Shown here: piece by piece, positions 18,534-27,285 of the stretch
How the letters are laid out: the number at the start of each line of letters is the position of its first letter
Numbering within the stretch: position 1 is the first letter of the stretch
From: Saccharibacter sp. EH611
Lineage (GTDB): Bacteria > Pseudomonadota > Alphaproteobacteria > Acetobacterales > Acetobacteraceae
Reading direction: 5' to 3'
Assembly (NCBI RefSeq): GCF_009834765.1
Contig: NZ_WVHP01000022.1
Coordinates: forward strand, 1-64,000
DNA length: 64,000 nt
The notes under the pieces: generated by a model
Told to the model about the DNA's origin: nothing
The model's database searches: none
The model's input: the letters and a program-made list of their open reading frames with translations, nothing else
Program-made: the position numbers and the translations under genes

Positions 18534-18765
18534 GCTTCCTCTCTTACGTTCTGACTGTTTCTATGTGCCTCATTGGCTTCCATAGCAGCAAGAGACGCCC
18601 TGCCTATTAAGGCTCTAGCGAACTCTACAGCACACGTCCAATCATCCCTCTTTTATCATTCTTTGCAGGTTATCCCCTATATCCCCATCTTTATAGCTAT
18701 CTTTTCCCAAGAATACTGCTCTCCCACGGTTTGCGTCAGCTATTTTGAGTACTAGAATCATCCTT

Positions 18766-20301
18766 ATGAAAGCGCACCTTCACTGGAACGGCGTTCGTAT
18801 GAGAACGCTTCAGATCAGCACGGACCCGGACAGCGCCGCATTGCGTTCGGTCACGCTCCCGTCTGCCTGGGGCGATAACGCCGCCCAGGCGCTCACTCAA
18901 CTGACACCGACATGTGGCGGCCCGCTGCGCCTCTCTACCGAGGCAGCACGCTGGGTTGATATGATCGACGCAACCCCTCCATTACCAGGCACTCCCAAAG
19001 AAACCCCATCTCCTGGGCGGAGCTTGTCGTGCCTTCTGCTCATGCAGCACATGGCTCCCAACCTCGCCCTTTGGCGACGCCAGCCCGACGAACAGCCTGG
19101 TTTTGTCGTCCGCCTTTCAGGCTTCGTGCAAGAAAACTGCTTCTCACCTGAACATTTTGTAGCCTGCCTCACACTCGCCTGTGACAGCTTACGCCGTCTC
19201 GACGCCGCTCAACAGGCAGAACAAAGTGGCGAACTCCCTTTGTTTGATGACACGCCACCCTACACAGCATCCCACCATCCTGCGGGGATCGTGCTCCTTA
19301 CCGACCTAGATGCCTGCCTCGCTGCTATCGGTTTGGACTATGATAGTGATGAAGGGCGACAGATGGCACGCGCCATTACCGGCCTTGCACGTATCGTTGC
19401 ACGGGCTGGAACAAAAGAACCAGCTCCCCTCTTCTCGACCCCCAATTTTCCTGAATTCGAGCGCGTTGCCGTTTCCGTCTCAACAGCAGCGGCAGCCCAC
19501 TCTGATCGCGCGCCCGTCGAAACGGGCTTTTCATCACCCGGGCCAAGTGATGCACTCTTAGAGGTGGAAGCCTGTGGCCTCGCACCTATCTTCTCTCTCC
19601 TTGACGATGAAGGGCATCTCCGCCCTTCTACTCTCAATCGTCTCGCCCACCGCGGACTCACACCAGAAAAAGCCTTGGCATTAGCTCTGGGAGGCACACA
19701 GCCGCTTCCTCTAACAAACAGCCAAGGCCATGCCCGTATGCAAGACGCGCTGTCCGGCCTCTGTGACTATCTACCACAACGGCCTGAACCAGAAACTGAA
19801 GCGACTATGAGCCGTCTTGAACGAGGCGTTAGGCGCCACCTCCCCATGCGTCAGGGTGGCTTTACCCAACGTGCCTCTATCGGTGGGCATCGGCTCTTTA
19901 TGCGTACGAGCGAATTTGAAGACGGCTCTCTAGGCGCTCTCGCCCTCTCCCCGCCACGCGAAAGCCCTATGGCCCGCGGCTTAATGGAGTGTTTAGGCCA
20001 AGCTGTCAGCATCGGTCTTCAGTTTGGAGCTCCTCTTGAAGCTTTTGTCGACCAGTTCTCCTACACACGTTTTGGCCCCGGCGGCACGGTTGAGGGAGAC
20101 CCCGTTGCTACTTATGCCACGTCTATGCTTGATTACGCCTTCCGCGCCCTCTCAGAAGCGTATCTTGGGCAACACATGCCAGATGCGCCTATAGATAATA
20201 GCACAGAAGATGACGGCCCTCCGATGTTGCCTTTTGGGGGAGAAGAAACCCCAGCAAATGGCAAAACATCGACAAAACGTCGTCTTCGTCTTGTTGGTTA
20301 A
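18766..20301 (+). CDS. TSCPD-domain protein related to B12-dependent ribonucleotide reductase
   Basis: A 511-residue protein. Residues 357-470 are a TSCPD domain closely resembling the C-terminal part of NrdJ: GGFTQRASIGGHRLFMRTSE, then AVSIGLQFGAPLEAFVDQFS and the TRFGPGGTVEGD and SMLDYAFRALSEAYLG blocks. A segment near residue 195 (LDACLAAIGLDYDSDEGRQM) resembles the helical part of the reductase barrel. The length is well under a full NrdJ and I see no active-site Cys set, so it is probably not a working reductase. Role unknown; an accessory or regulatory part is possible. I prefer the ATG at 18766 over a TTG at 18745. Neither has a clear ribosome-binding site. Confidence 0.82.
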   Translation: MKAHLHWNGVRMRTLQISTDPDSAALRSVTLPSAWGDNAAQALTQLTPTCGGPLRLSTEAARWVDMIDATPPLPGTPKETPSPGRSLSCLLLMQHMAPNLALWRRQPDEQPGFVVRLSGFVQENCFSPEHFVACLTLACDSLRRLDAAQQAEQSGELPLFDDTPPYTASHHPAGIVLLTDLDACLAAIGLDYDSDEGRQMARAITGLARIVARAGTKEPAPLFSTPNFPEFERVAVSVSTAAAAHSDRAPVETGFSSPGPSDALLEVEACGLAPIFSLLDDEGHLRPSTLNRLAHRGLTPEKALALALGGTQPLPLTNSQGHARMQDALSGLCDYLPQRPEPETEATMSRLERGVRRHLPMRQGGFTQRASIGGHRLFMRTSEFEDGSLGALALSPPRESPMARGLMECLGQAVSIGLQFGAPLEAFVDQFSYTRFGPGGTVEGDPVATYATSMLDYAFRALSEAYLGQHMPDAPIDNSTEDDGPPMLPFGGEETPANGKTSTKRRLRLVG

Positions 20302-20372
20302 ATAGCGTTTAAAAAGGGGTCGTAATGAGCTCTTTTAATGCCCATCTCTACTGGGTTTGTGGCCAAAGATTG

Positions 20373-20402
20373 TTGACATTTACCTCTTGCAGTGTCTAGC
20401 TA
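20373..20402 (+). promoter_or_regulatory. possible promoter of the atp operon
   Basis: A perfect TTGACA at 20373-20378 is followed by TAGCTA (18-base spacer) or TCTAGC (16-base spacer). The leader then has a hairpin with arms CCCTCC and GGAGGG at 20429-20449. The -10 is weak, so this is tentative. Confidence 0.4.
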
Positions 20403-20490
20403 ACTCCCCGTAGAGGAGATGTTAAGTTCCCTCCATTTTTAACGGAGGGCTCTTGCCTCTTTCACATCGCAGGGGTTTGGGGGAATAACC

Positions 20491-20850
20491 GTGGACCATC
20501 TTTCTTCTAAAGAGGAACGTCGCTTTGAAGAGCGCCTTTCTCAGGCAGAAAGTCGTCGCGTTCCTCAAACAAAAGCACGCCGTAGCTTTATGGGCGGAGG
20601 AGAGAACTCCTCTTTCGGTATGGCTCTACGGATTGGCAGTGACATGATCGCCGGGATCGCCATTGGCGTAGGCATCGGTTATGGCCTAGATCGTTGGACA
20701 GGGCATCTGCCCTTGTTTTTGATCGTCTTTACCCTGCTTGGTTTTTGTGCCGGCATGAGAAATGTCTGGCGGGTTGTGAATGCTCCGATACCTGATGTCG
20801 GAGCGAAGAAAGACGGGAGAAGCCAGCGTGGCCAGCGGATCAACGATTGA
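20491..20850 (+). CDS. atpI: ATP synthase accessory protein AtpI/AtpZ
   Basis: A 119-residue protein with a charged N-terminal half and two membrane segments (about residues 50-70 and 77-95, GIAIGVGIGYGLDRWTG). AtpI-type proteins help assemble the c-ring. The start is GTG with a G-rich purine stretch upstream. Its end overlaps the start of atpB by 23 bases. It is first in atpI-atpB-atpE-atpF'-atpF. In alphaproteobacteria the F1 genes (atpHAGDC) are a separate operon, and they are indeed absent here. Confidence 0.93.
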   Translation: MDHLSSKEERRFEERLSQAESRRVPQTKARRSFMGGGENSSFGMALRIGSDMIAGIAIGVGIGYGLDRWTGHLPLFLIVFTLLGFCAGMRNVWRVVNAPIPDVGAKKDGRSQRGQRIND

Positions 20851-21577
20851 CGCGCTCGGACAGTTTGAACTGCATCCGATTCTTGGTTCTTTCGGTGAGA
20901 CTCTGTGTCTGTCCCAATCCCCGCTGTTCATGGTGATTGCAGTCGCACTCGTTCTTGCCTTCCTTTATATAGGCATGCGTCCTGCTGCTGTTGTACCAGG
21001 CCGGCTGCAAGCTGCAGCCGAAGTGGGATATGACTTTGTTCGCGATCTCGCCGTCAGCACTATTGGTGAGAAGGGCACAGCGTTTTTTCCTTTTATCTTT
21101 GCGCTCTTCTTCTTCATTTTGGCTGGTAATTATCTCGGCCTGTTACCTTTTTCATTCACGTTCACCAGCCACATCGCTGTCACACTTGCGATGGCTCTGG
21201 CTGTGTTTGTGATCTCTATCCTGACCGCATTACGCTTTCAGGGGCTAGGCTTCTTCAAGCATTTCATGCCTGAAGGCGCGCCAATGGCTTTGTCACCGAT
21301 CCTGATTCCGATCGAGATCCTGTCATTCCTGTCACGCCCAGTTAGCCTGTCTATTCGTCTGTTTGCCAATATGGTAGCAGGCCATGTGCTGCTGGAAGTT
21401 TTTGCAAGTTTTACGATTATGCTTGCCGGTCTGGGGGTCGTTGGCCATGTTTTGGCTGTCGCTCCAGTCGCGATTAACATCGCTCTAACGGCACTCGAGC
21501 TGCTAGTGGGTTTTCTGCAAGCCTATGTGTTTGCCATTCTCACTTGCATTTACCTGAGCGAGGCCACCTCACACTGA
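20828..21577 (+). CDS. atpB: ATP synthase F0 subunit a
   Basis: A 249-residue integral membrane subunit forming the proton half-channels next to the c-ring. The essential Arg is in the family block PVSLSIRLFANMVAGH. Five to six membrane segments are visible. I start at the GTG at 20828 (MASGSTIDALGQFELHP), with GGGAGA upstream, which matches acetic acid bacterial homologues; the frame stays open further upstream, but that part lies inside atpI and is not family-like. Confidence 0.95.
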   Translation: MASGSTIDALGQFELHPILGSFGETLCLSQSPLFMVIAVALVLAFLYIGMRPAAVVPGRLQAAAEVGYDFVRDLAVSTIGEKGTAFFPFIFALFFFILAGNYLGLLPFSFTFTSHIAVTLAMALAVFVISILTALRFQGLGFFKHFMPEGAPMALSPILIPIEILSFLSRPVSLSIRLFANMVAGHVLLEVFASFTIMLAGLGVVGHVLAVAPVAINIALTALELLVGFLQAYVFAILTCIYLSEATSH

Positions 21578-21633
21578 GGTGCCCCTCGCCCTTACCGCTT
21601 TTGTCATTGACCTGACTTAGAGGAATCTGACCC

Positions 21634-21861
21634 ATGGACCTCCTTCATCCCGCTCGCGAAATTGGTGCCGGTCTTGCTGTTATCGCTCTGGCTGGCGTTG
21701 GTGCCGGTATCGGCAATATCTTCGCCGCACTGGTGAACTCCATCGCACGTAACCCTGCCTCCCGTCCGCATGTGTTCGGTCTTGGGATGCTTGGCTTCGC
21801 CCTGACAGAAGCTATTGCTCTCTTCGCCCTTCTGATCGCCTTCCTTATCCTCTTCGTCTAA
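21634..21861 (+). CDS. atpE: ATP synthase F0 subunit c
   Basis: A 75-residue, two-helix proteolipid of the rotor ring. The loop carries ARNPASRP (polar loop, residues 38-45), and the proton-binding Glu is residue 59 in [12 protein letters not shown]. Helix 1 has the Gly-rich [17 protein letters not shown]. It lies between subunits a and b', the expected alphaproteobacterial order. Confidence 0.97.
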   Translation: MDLLHPAREIGAGLAVIALAGVGAGIGNIFAALVNSIARNPASRPHVFGLGMLGFALTEAIALFALLIAFLILFV

Positions 21862-21873
21862 GGATCTAATGAG

Positions 21874-22434
21874 ATGCGCCTGACGCCTCGTTTCCTCCTG
21901 TCTGCCGCCCCTCTTGCGGCCTTGCCGGGCCGGGCCGTGGCGGAAGGCATGCCCCAGCTTCACTTCGGTGACCCTCTCTTGCAGGGACAAGTGGTCTGGG
22001 GAGCACTCATCTTCATCATCTTCTACTTTATCCTCAGTCGCTCGGCATTGCCGCGTGTCGCACGGGTAATTGAGAAGCGTGATGCACGGATTAAAAAAGA
22101 CCTCGACCTTGCCCGACAGAGCAAGAAAGAGGCTGACCGTGCGCATCAAGAACTCCTTGATGCGAAGGAAAAAGCTGCTGAAAGCGCCCGGGCGGATATT
22201 CAAAGCATTCGTGACAAAGCCAAGGCCGAAGCTGACGCTCAAAGTGCCGAAACTGCCTCACGTTTGGATCAAGAAATCCGCGCAGCAGAGAAAGAGATTG
22301 CCAAAGCTCGTAGTGATGCTCTTTCCCATCTGACAGACATTGCTTCAGCTACGACAGCAACACTGACAGAACGGCTCTTGGGCCATTATGACAGTGACAC
22401 TGTGACTAAAGCTGTTGAGCGTGCCCGCAGCTGA
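21874..22434 (+). CDS. atpF': ATP synthase F0 subunit b'
   Basis: A 186-residue peripheral-stalk subunit. A leader-like hydrophobic start (to about residue 24) is followed by one membrane helix (VVWGALIFIIFYFILSRSAL, about residues 46-65) and a long charged coiled coil with many Ala, Glu and Lys heptads. Alphaproteobacteria carry two different b subunits, b' and b, as here. It overlaps the leader region of atpF. Confidence 0.94.
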   Translation: MRLTPRFLLSAAPLAALPGRAVAEGMPQLHFGDPLLQGQVVWGALIFIIFYFILSRSALPRVARVIEKRDARIKKDLDLARQSKKEADRAHQELLDAKEKAAESARADIQSIRDKAKAEADAQSAETASRLDQEIRAAEKEIAKARSDALSHLTDIASATTATLTERLLGHYDSDTVTKAVERARS

Positions 22435-22447
22435 AGGAGAGATTATC

Positions 22448-22948
22448 ATGTTTCATGAACCACGCTTTTGGGAATCTCTAGCCTTTGTTCTGTTTTTCAT
22501 CATTTTTGGCCGTGTGCTCTGGCGTGCAATTACGTCTAAGCTCGACGAACGTGCTGATAACGTGCGAAGCCATCTTGATGAAGCAACGCGCCTACGGCGT
22601 GAAGCAGAACAAATGCTTGAAGATGCCAACCGCGAGCGCGAGCATGCTTTACAAGACGCAGAGCAGCTGATTGCAGCCTCAAGAGCTGAAGCGGCCTCCT
22701 TAAAGGAACGCGCAGCCCGTGAAGCTCAAGAGACTGTTGCGCGCCATGAAAAGCAAGCACGCGAACGGATTGAAATTGCAGAGAAAAATGCTCTGCTTGA
22801 TATCCGCAATGAAGCAACACGCGTCACCATGAAGGCGACACGTGATGTTATCACTGAAAAACTCGCTCAAGACCCTGAACTAGCCCGTCTTCTTCTGGAC
22901 GGTGGGCTAGACAATTTGTCTAAAAACTTACGCCGCCAAGCTGCGTAA
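22448..22948 (+). CDS. atpF: ATP synthase F0 subunit b
   Basis: A 166-residue second stalk subunit: one membrane helix near the N-terminus (FWESLAFVLFFIIFGRVLW), then a coiled coil to the end. I start at the ATG at 22448, which has AAGGAGAG about 6 bases upstream; a longer frame to 22415 would overlap b' and lacks such a site. It is the last gene of the F0 set; a glycosyltransferase starts three bases after its stop. Confidence 0.95.
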   Translation: MFHEPRFWESLAFVLFFIIFGRVLWRAITSKLDERADNVRSHLDEATRLRREAEQMLEDANREREHALQDAEQLIAASRAEAASLKERAAREAQETVARHEKQARERIEIAEKNALLDIRNEATRVTMKATRDVITEKLAQDPELARLLLDGGLDNLSKNLRRQAA

Positions 22949-22951
22949 TCT

Positions 22952-23707
22952 ATGATGACGGCCGAGACGCTTTCTTCGCCTCTATTGGCTGTCGTCATTA
23001 CAGTCCTCAACGAGGCTGACAATATTCTTCCTGTCTGTCAGGAATTAGCGTCAGCCTCAGAGGGCTTCCCCCCCCATGAAATTATTATCGTTGATGATGG
23101 AAGCTCAGACGCTACCTTGGGGCGGCTTTTAGAAGCCCGGCGCTCTATTCTTCCACAATTGCGTATCCTCACCCATCCTCATTGCCTTGGAAAATCAGCT
23201 GGTCTGCATACAGCCATTACAGCAGCCCGTGCGCCTTGGATCGCAACGATGGATGGTGATGGACAAGATGACCCCCGCACCATAAGCACCATGCTTGATG
23301 AAGCCATCACATGTGCTTCACACGATGAAACACCCTTAGTCGTCGGCATACGCCGGAAACGGCGTGATCGCTTTTCACGTCGCCTTGCCACACGCCTTGC
23401 TAATGGCCTGCGGCGGCGTCTTCTTCATGATGGTTGTCCAGATACCGGAGCCCCCCTCAAACTTTTCCCTCGAGAGCTTTTCCTCTCCCTCCCACAATTT
23501 GAGGGGCTGCATCGTTTCCTTCCTGCTCTAATGGGCCGTTACGGTGCCCAGCTTATTTGCCTTGAGACAACTCATAGGCAACGGCTCCACGGAAGCTCCA
23601 AATACACGAACTTTAACCGTGCTCTCGTGGGTATTCGAGACCTCCTTGGGGTGATGTGGTTACAAGACCGTGCACGCCCTACCACCCGTCCACCAACAGA
23701 ATTATAA
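22952..23707 (+). CDS. family 2 glycosyltransferase (DPM1/ArnC-like)
   Basis: A 251-residue soluble GT-A enzyme, with VVITVLNEADNI at the start, the nucleotide-binding DDGSSDATL and the metal-binding MDGDGQDDP. The pattern follows dolichol- or undecaprenyl-phosphate sugar transferases, but the C-terminal membrane helices of ArnC are absent. It most likely charges undecaprenyl phosphate with a sugar for the GT39 enzyme encoded next. It starts 3 bases after the atpF stop, so it may be cotranscribed with the ATP synthase genes, an unusual arrangement. Confidence 0.88.
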   Translation: MMTAETLSSPLLAVVITVLNEADNILPVCQELASASEGFPPHEIIIVDDGSSDATLGRLLEARRSILPQLRILTHPHCLGKSAGLHTAITAARAPWIATMDGDGQDDPRTISTMLDEAITCASHDETPLVVGIRRKRRDRFSRRLATRLANGLRRRLLHDGCPDTGAPLKLFPRELFLSLPQFEGLHRFLPALMGRYGAQLICLETTHRQRLHGSSKYTNFNRALVGIRDLLGVMWLQDRARPTTRPPTEL

Positions 23708-23743
23708 CCTTCCCTACCCTATATTGAGAGAAAGCCCGTCATT

Positions 23744-25450
23744 GTGACACTTCAGCGGAAGCATTATCTCCTTCTCGCCTTGCTGGCTTTTGTTCTTGCT
23801 CTTCCCGGTCGTATGGCCCTCCCCCCGCTTGACCGCGACGAGCCACGCTATATGGAAGCCACGGAGCAAATGCTCAGCTCAGGGAACTATCTTGATATTC
23901 GCTTCCAAGACCATCCACGCTATCTTCAGCCGGCTGGTATTTATTGGCTTGAGGCAGGGTCTGAGAAAATCAGTGAGTTCGTTTTAGGGCCAGAGATACG
24001 CCACCAAACATGGCCCTATCGCCTCCCCAGCCTTCTTGCTGCAAGTGCGATCGTCCCTCTCACCGCTTGGCTAGGGGCCTCACTCTTTAGTAGCGGCGTT
24101 GGACTATTAGCGGCCTTTCTTCTCATGGCCTCCACATTGTTTGCCGCTGAAACACGCATGGCCACAATTGACACCGTACTGCTGCTGGATATCCTCTGCG
24201 CAGAAGCCCTGCTTTGGTGCCATATTCGCGACCGTCATAGCGTACGACCAACACCACGCTACGTAACATTGGGATTCTGGCTCGCTCTTGGATGCGGCCT
24301 TATGCTTAAAGGCCCTATTGTCCTAATTCCCGGCCTCGGCACAGTATTGGCTTTTAGTATAGCAGAACGTTCAACAGCTCTTTGGCGTCGCCTTCACCCT
24401 CTATGGGGTGTGCCCGCGATGCTCACTGTCGCTTTGCCTTGGTGCATCGGGATTGCTCTTGTCAGCCATGGTGCTTTTTTTACCAACGCGGTGGGGCATA
24501 ACCTCTTGGGTAAAATTGGCCACGCACAGGAATCTCACGGTTTTCCCCCCGGCTATTATCTCCTCGTCTTTTTACTCAGCTTTTGGCCAGGGGCACTCTT
24601 CGCTGTTCGCGCTCTCCCCAGTATTTGGCACCATCGACGGTGCCACTCTGTTCGCTTTCTTCTATGCTGGATTATCCCTCATTGGGTCTTTTTTGAGCTC
24701 CTCGCCACAAAGCTCCCCCATTATGTACTCCCTACATTCCCAGCGATTGCTCTACTCACAGCAGCTTCGCTCATCGCTTGGCCCCAACATCATTTTTCAC
24801 GATGGGGAAAAACCTTGCTCAATCTTTATGGCGGATTATGGTCAGCCCTTGGGCTGCTCTTTTGCTGTGCTGGCACAATCCTGCTCGCGCGTATGGAGCA
24901 TCTTCTCTCTATTCGTGCCCTTATCGCTCTGCTGAGTAGTTTACCGCTTATGCTCAGCGCAATCTGGTATTTCTATCGTCAAAAACCTCAGGAATCCGCC
25001 TATTGTGCCATAGGAACAGCCTTACTCATTCATGTAGGGCTTTTTCTAGCCGTCATCCCTGCTCTTTCCCAGATTCAGCTTTCACCCAGAATAGCGCAGG
25101 CCTTTAACCAATGGCGCCCGTGCCCCTCAAGCGTGCTTATTTCAGCTTCGTATCACGAACCAAGCCTTGTCTTTTTGGCAGGAGAACAGACGCGCCTTTT
25201 GTCTCCGTCCCTTGCCGCACAAAGCCTGAAAGCCCATGCACGTTGTGACCTTTTGCTGACAGACCGTAAAGACGCCCCTACTCTCACAGAAAACCTTCGC
25301 CACATGGGTATAGGAACTCAGCAACTCACAGAGATTTCTGGACTGAATTACTCAAACGGCCATCACCTTCATTTACAGCTGATACAAGCCACTCCGTCGT
25401 CCATAATGCCTTATGGAACGCCCACTGCACCGCAACATGATAACAGGTGA
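23744..25450 (+). CDS. family 39 glycosyltransferase, ArnT-like membrane protein
   Basis: A 568-residue inner-membrane protein with about a dozen hydrophobic segments in the first 430 residues and a soluble C-terminal part. The first periplasmic loop has LDRDEPRYMEATEQML, with the acidic pair and aromatic pattern of the PMT/ArnT family. Members move a sugar from a polyprenyl phosphate donor to lipid A or protein in the periplasm. The start is GTG. The preceding GT2 gene is the natural donor-making partner. The acceptor and sugar are not readable from sequence. Confidence 0.88.
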   Translation: MTLQRKHYLLLALLAFVLALPGRMALPPLDRDEPRYMEATEQMLSSGNYLDIRFQDHPRYLQPAGIYWLEAGSEKISEFVLGPEIRHQTWPYRLPSLLAASAIVPLTAWLGASLFSSGVGLLAAFLLMASTLFAAETRMATIDTVLLLDILCAEALLWCHIRDRHSVRPTPRYVTLGFWLALGCGLMLKGPIVLIPGLGTVLAFSIAERSTALWRRLHPLWGVPAMLTVALPWCIGIALVSHGAFFTNAVGHNLLGKIGHAQESHGFPPGYYLLVFLLSFWPGALFAVRALPSIWHHRRCHSVRFLLCWIIPHWVFFELLATKLPHYVLPTFPAIALLTAASLIAWPQHHFSRWGKTLLNLYGGLWSALGLLFCCAGTILLARMEHLLSIRALIALLSSLPLMLSAIWYFYRQKPQESAYCAIGTALLIHVGLFLAVIPALSQIQLSPRIAQAFNQWRPCPSSVLISASYHEPSLVFLAGEQTRLLSPSLAAQSLKAHARCDLLLTDRKDAPTLTENLRHMGIGTQQLTEISGLNYSNGHHLHLQLIQATPSSIMPYGTPTAPQHDNR

Positions 25451-25455
25451 ATTCA

Positions 25456-25531
25456 TGGTGGAGCTGAGGGGAATCGAACCCCTGACCTCCTCATTGCGAA
25501 CGAGGCGCTCTACCAACTGAGCTACAGCCCC
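25456..25531 (-). tRNA. tRNA-Ala (anticodon CGC)
   Basis: A complete cloverleaf on the minus strand. The acceptor arms GGGGCTG and CAGCTCC pair with a G-U at the third pair, the classic alanine identity element. The anticodon loop is TTCGCAA, anticodon CGC, reading GCG codons. The T arm has GGTTCGATTCC, and CCA is encoded. Confidence 0.96.
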
Positions 25532-25700
25532 ATGAATAGTAATATTTCATCACGATCACTTAGACCTGTCAAGAGAAGTGCCCAACATCATGCTTGTTCT
25601 CCCGTCTAAAAAACGATAGCTTTTTGCAGCTATATTGTTAGGGTGCATGTCTTCGCCATTACAAATGGCACTCCCCGATCGCTCTCAATGAGGTCAATTT

Positions 25701-26027
25701 GTGAACATCATTCTGCTTTATGCCCAACTGATGAAAATCATCATGGCACTTCTTCAAGTGTATGTATGGATCATCTTGGCCTATTGCGTTGCCTCTATGG
25801 CTGTCGGGTTCGGTATTCTCGATATTCGTAATAATCGCTTTTTAATGAGCGCCTTTGCTACGCTTGTTCGTTTGGTTGAACCCGTTCTTCGCCCTATTCG
25901 CGCTATCCTGCCAGATATGGGAGCGTTGGATTTATCACCTCTTATCCTGCTGCTCCTCATCGAATATGGCATTCCCTATCTTTTGAGAATGATCTTTCGC
26001 CTTATTTATTCCTCTCAAGGCCTGTAA
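25701..26027 (+). CDS. YggT family membrane protein
   Basis: A 108-residue protein with hydrophobic segments at about residues 14-38 and 78-98, with the YggT signature VEPVLRPIRAILP between them. YggT proteins are small inner-membrane proteins tied to division-site or osmotic roles in some bacteria. The start given is GTG with GAGG upstream; ATGs at 25731 and 25743 are alternatives. The DUF167 gene that often follows is absent; a terminator and a cupin gene on the other strand follow. Confidence 0.9.
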   Translation: MNIILLYAQLMKIIMALLQVYVWIILAYCVASMAVGFGILDIRNNRFLMSAFATLVRLVEPVLRPIRAILPDMGALDLSPLILLLLIEYGIPYLLRMIFRLIYSSQGL

Positions 26028-26033
26028 GAAAAG

Positions 26034-26064
26034 AGCCTCCTTCCTCACTTTAATGGAAGGAGGC
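26034..26064 (-). terminator. terminator of the cupin gene
   Basis: Perfect 10-base arms GCCTCCTTCC and GGAAGGAGGC with an 11-base loop. On the minus strand a T-rich run (TCTTTTCTT) follows, so it mainly serves the cupin gene; the plus-strand side lacks a T run. Confidence 0.8.
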
Positions 26065-26074
26065 AATCATCCTC

Positions 26075-26509
26075 TTACAAACGCGCAATGAAGGTTGAGG
26101 GCGTGCCTTCATCCGGGTTCACAAACACGACATCATCTGGAGCACGTCGCGGCGTATCAATAGAAAAGAACACAACAGGCCCTTTGATAATACGCGGAAC
26201 GGAATGAACCGCTCGCCTAGGAAAAATGATCACCTGTCCTGGCGCGAAAGGCGCTTCTTTCTCAGGATCATCAATCCAAAATGTTCCCTCTCCTGAAAGA
26301 ACATACAAAACTTCGTCGCATTGATTATGATAATGTGCCGGAACATCACGATAAATCCGGAAAACCCTTATGCTGGCTTCTGGTTTATCCGACACATAGG
26401 TATCAAGCAGCATTGTATCTGCTGTTGGAGGGAATGATTGGGCAATTTCGTATAAATCAAACCGTCCACTCGCCTGCTGTAATAGCGGCGATACCGTCTC
26501 TTTACTCAT
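26075..26509 (-). CDS. cupin-domain protein
   Basis: A 144-residue single-cupin protein. Motif 1 is HYHNQCDEVLYVLSGEG and motif 2 is PGQVIIFPRRAVHSVP, giving the usual His-His-Glu-His metal set. Substrate unknown; size and pattern suit small dioxygenase-like or sugar-isomerase-like cupins. No neighbouring pathway gives a hint. It is followed by its own terminator and has a long gene-free region upstream. Confidence 0.85.
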   Translation of the reverse strand: MSKETVSPLLQQASGRFDLYEIAQSFPPTADTMLLDTYVSDKPEASIRVFRIYRDVPAHYHNQCDEVLYVLSGEGTFWIDDPEKEAPFAPGQVIIFPRRAVHSVPRIIKGPVVFFSIDTPRRAPDDVVFVNPDEGTPSTFIARL

Positions 26510-27285
26510 AACGTTACTCCTATCGATCCTCTCTCATTATAATATTAAGAGGACTTTATTTTTCTGACATCAATAAACTGAAGCCATGTATCTAATATTG
26601 TTTGAATTCTCCCTTCTTTAAAAAACGTGCGATTTCGTTAAATATTTCCACGCCAGAGCATAAATTCGCGTGCTATGCACGTAATACAGTACCTGATAGG
26701 GATTGTTATTCTACGCTTCGGGAAAATTATTTTAAAATATGACCGAAAGCAGAACACTGTGATTCTATAAAATAGGTCGCGCCTTTGTAAAGCTGAAACC
26801 TCTTTTGCCACTAACTAATGATGATCATGACGACATCAGTCAGTCTTTTAGCGCAATAAAAATTGTTCCGGCTTACTTTGAGAGCCGCTGCATAAATCTT
26901 ACATAAACGTAATACATCAATATAGCTATCGCTTATCCAGCCTCGTAACCAAACGAGGGCATGCCAAAATCGAATTAAATTTTCTGTAGCGGGTAAACAT
27001 ATTCGCCACATATCTTGGTTGGTCAGCAACTAAAAAGTTTAAACAGCCTCCAAACGACCGCATCCCAGTTCAGAAGAGATGAAACGCTATTAGTCCCATG
27101 TTTATCACGCCATCAAATAGCTAAAATAGCCTGTTTCAAATGACGGGATGCTCTGTTTGTTATGATGGTTCTCCAACACTAGGAAAGTGACTTACGCTAA
27201 TGTTTTCCCTTCTAAGGAGCAGATAACGAAAAGCCGCCCCCTTAGGAGCGGCTTTTCAAGGCATATATAATAATGAACGACGTGC
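26510..27285. other. long AT-rich gene-free stretch, possible mobile-element relic
   Basis: About 775 bases, clearly richer in A and T than the flanks. It holds several short open frames (such as 26811-27029 on the minus strand, 72 codons starting with TTG), none with a family or a ribosome-binding site. There is an inverted 7-base pair GCATCCC (27060-27066) and GGGATGC (27145-27151), and a small palindrome CGTGC-TAT-GCACG at 26669-26681. I suspect a decayed insertion sequence but cannot show it. Confidence 0.5.
27228..27257 (-). terminator. terminator of the outer-membrane protein gene
   Basis: Perfect 10-base arms GAAAAGCCGC and GCGGCTTTTC with a 10-base loop, just past the stop of the minus-strand gene at 27286. 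Confidence 0.8.

Noticed and set aside
18745-18765. TTG start for the TSCPD protein
   Set aside because: A nearby in-frame ATG (18766) is a more likely start and no ribosome-binding site favours the TTG.
26811-27029. 72-codon frame on the minus strand, considered as a transposase fragment
   Set aside because: It begins with TTG right after a stop, has no DDE or other transposase motif I can identify, and no matching inverted ends.
27060-27151. Short inverted-repeat element (MITE)
   Set aside because: Only 7 bases pair at the ends and no target-site duplication is visible; reported only as a possibility.
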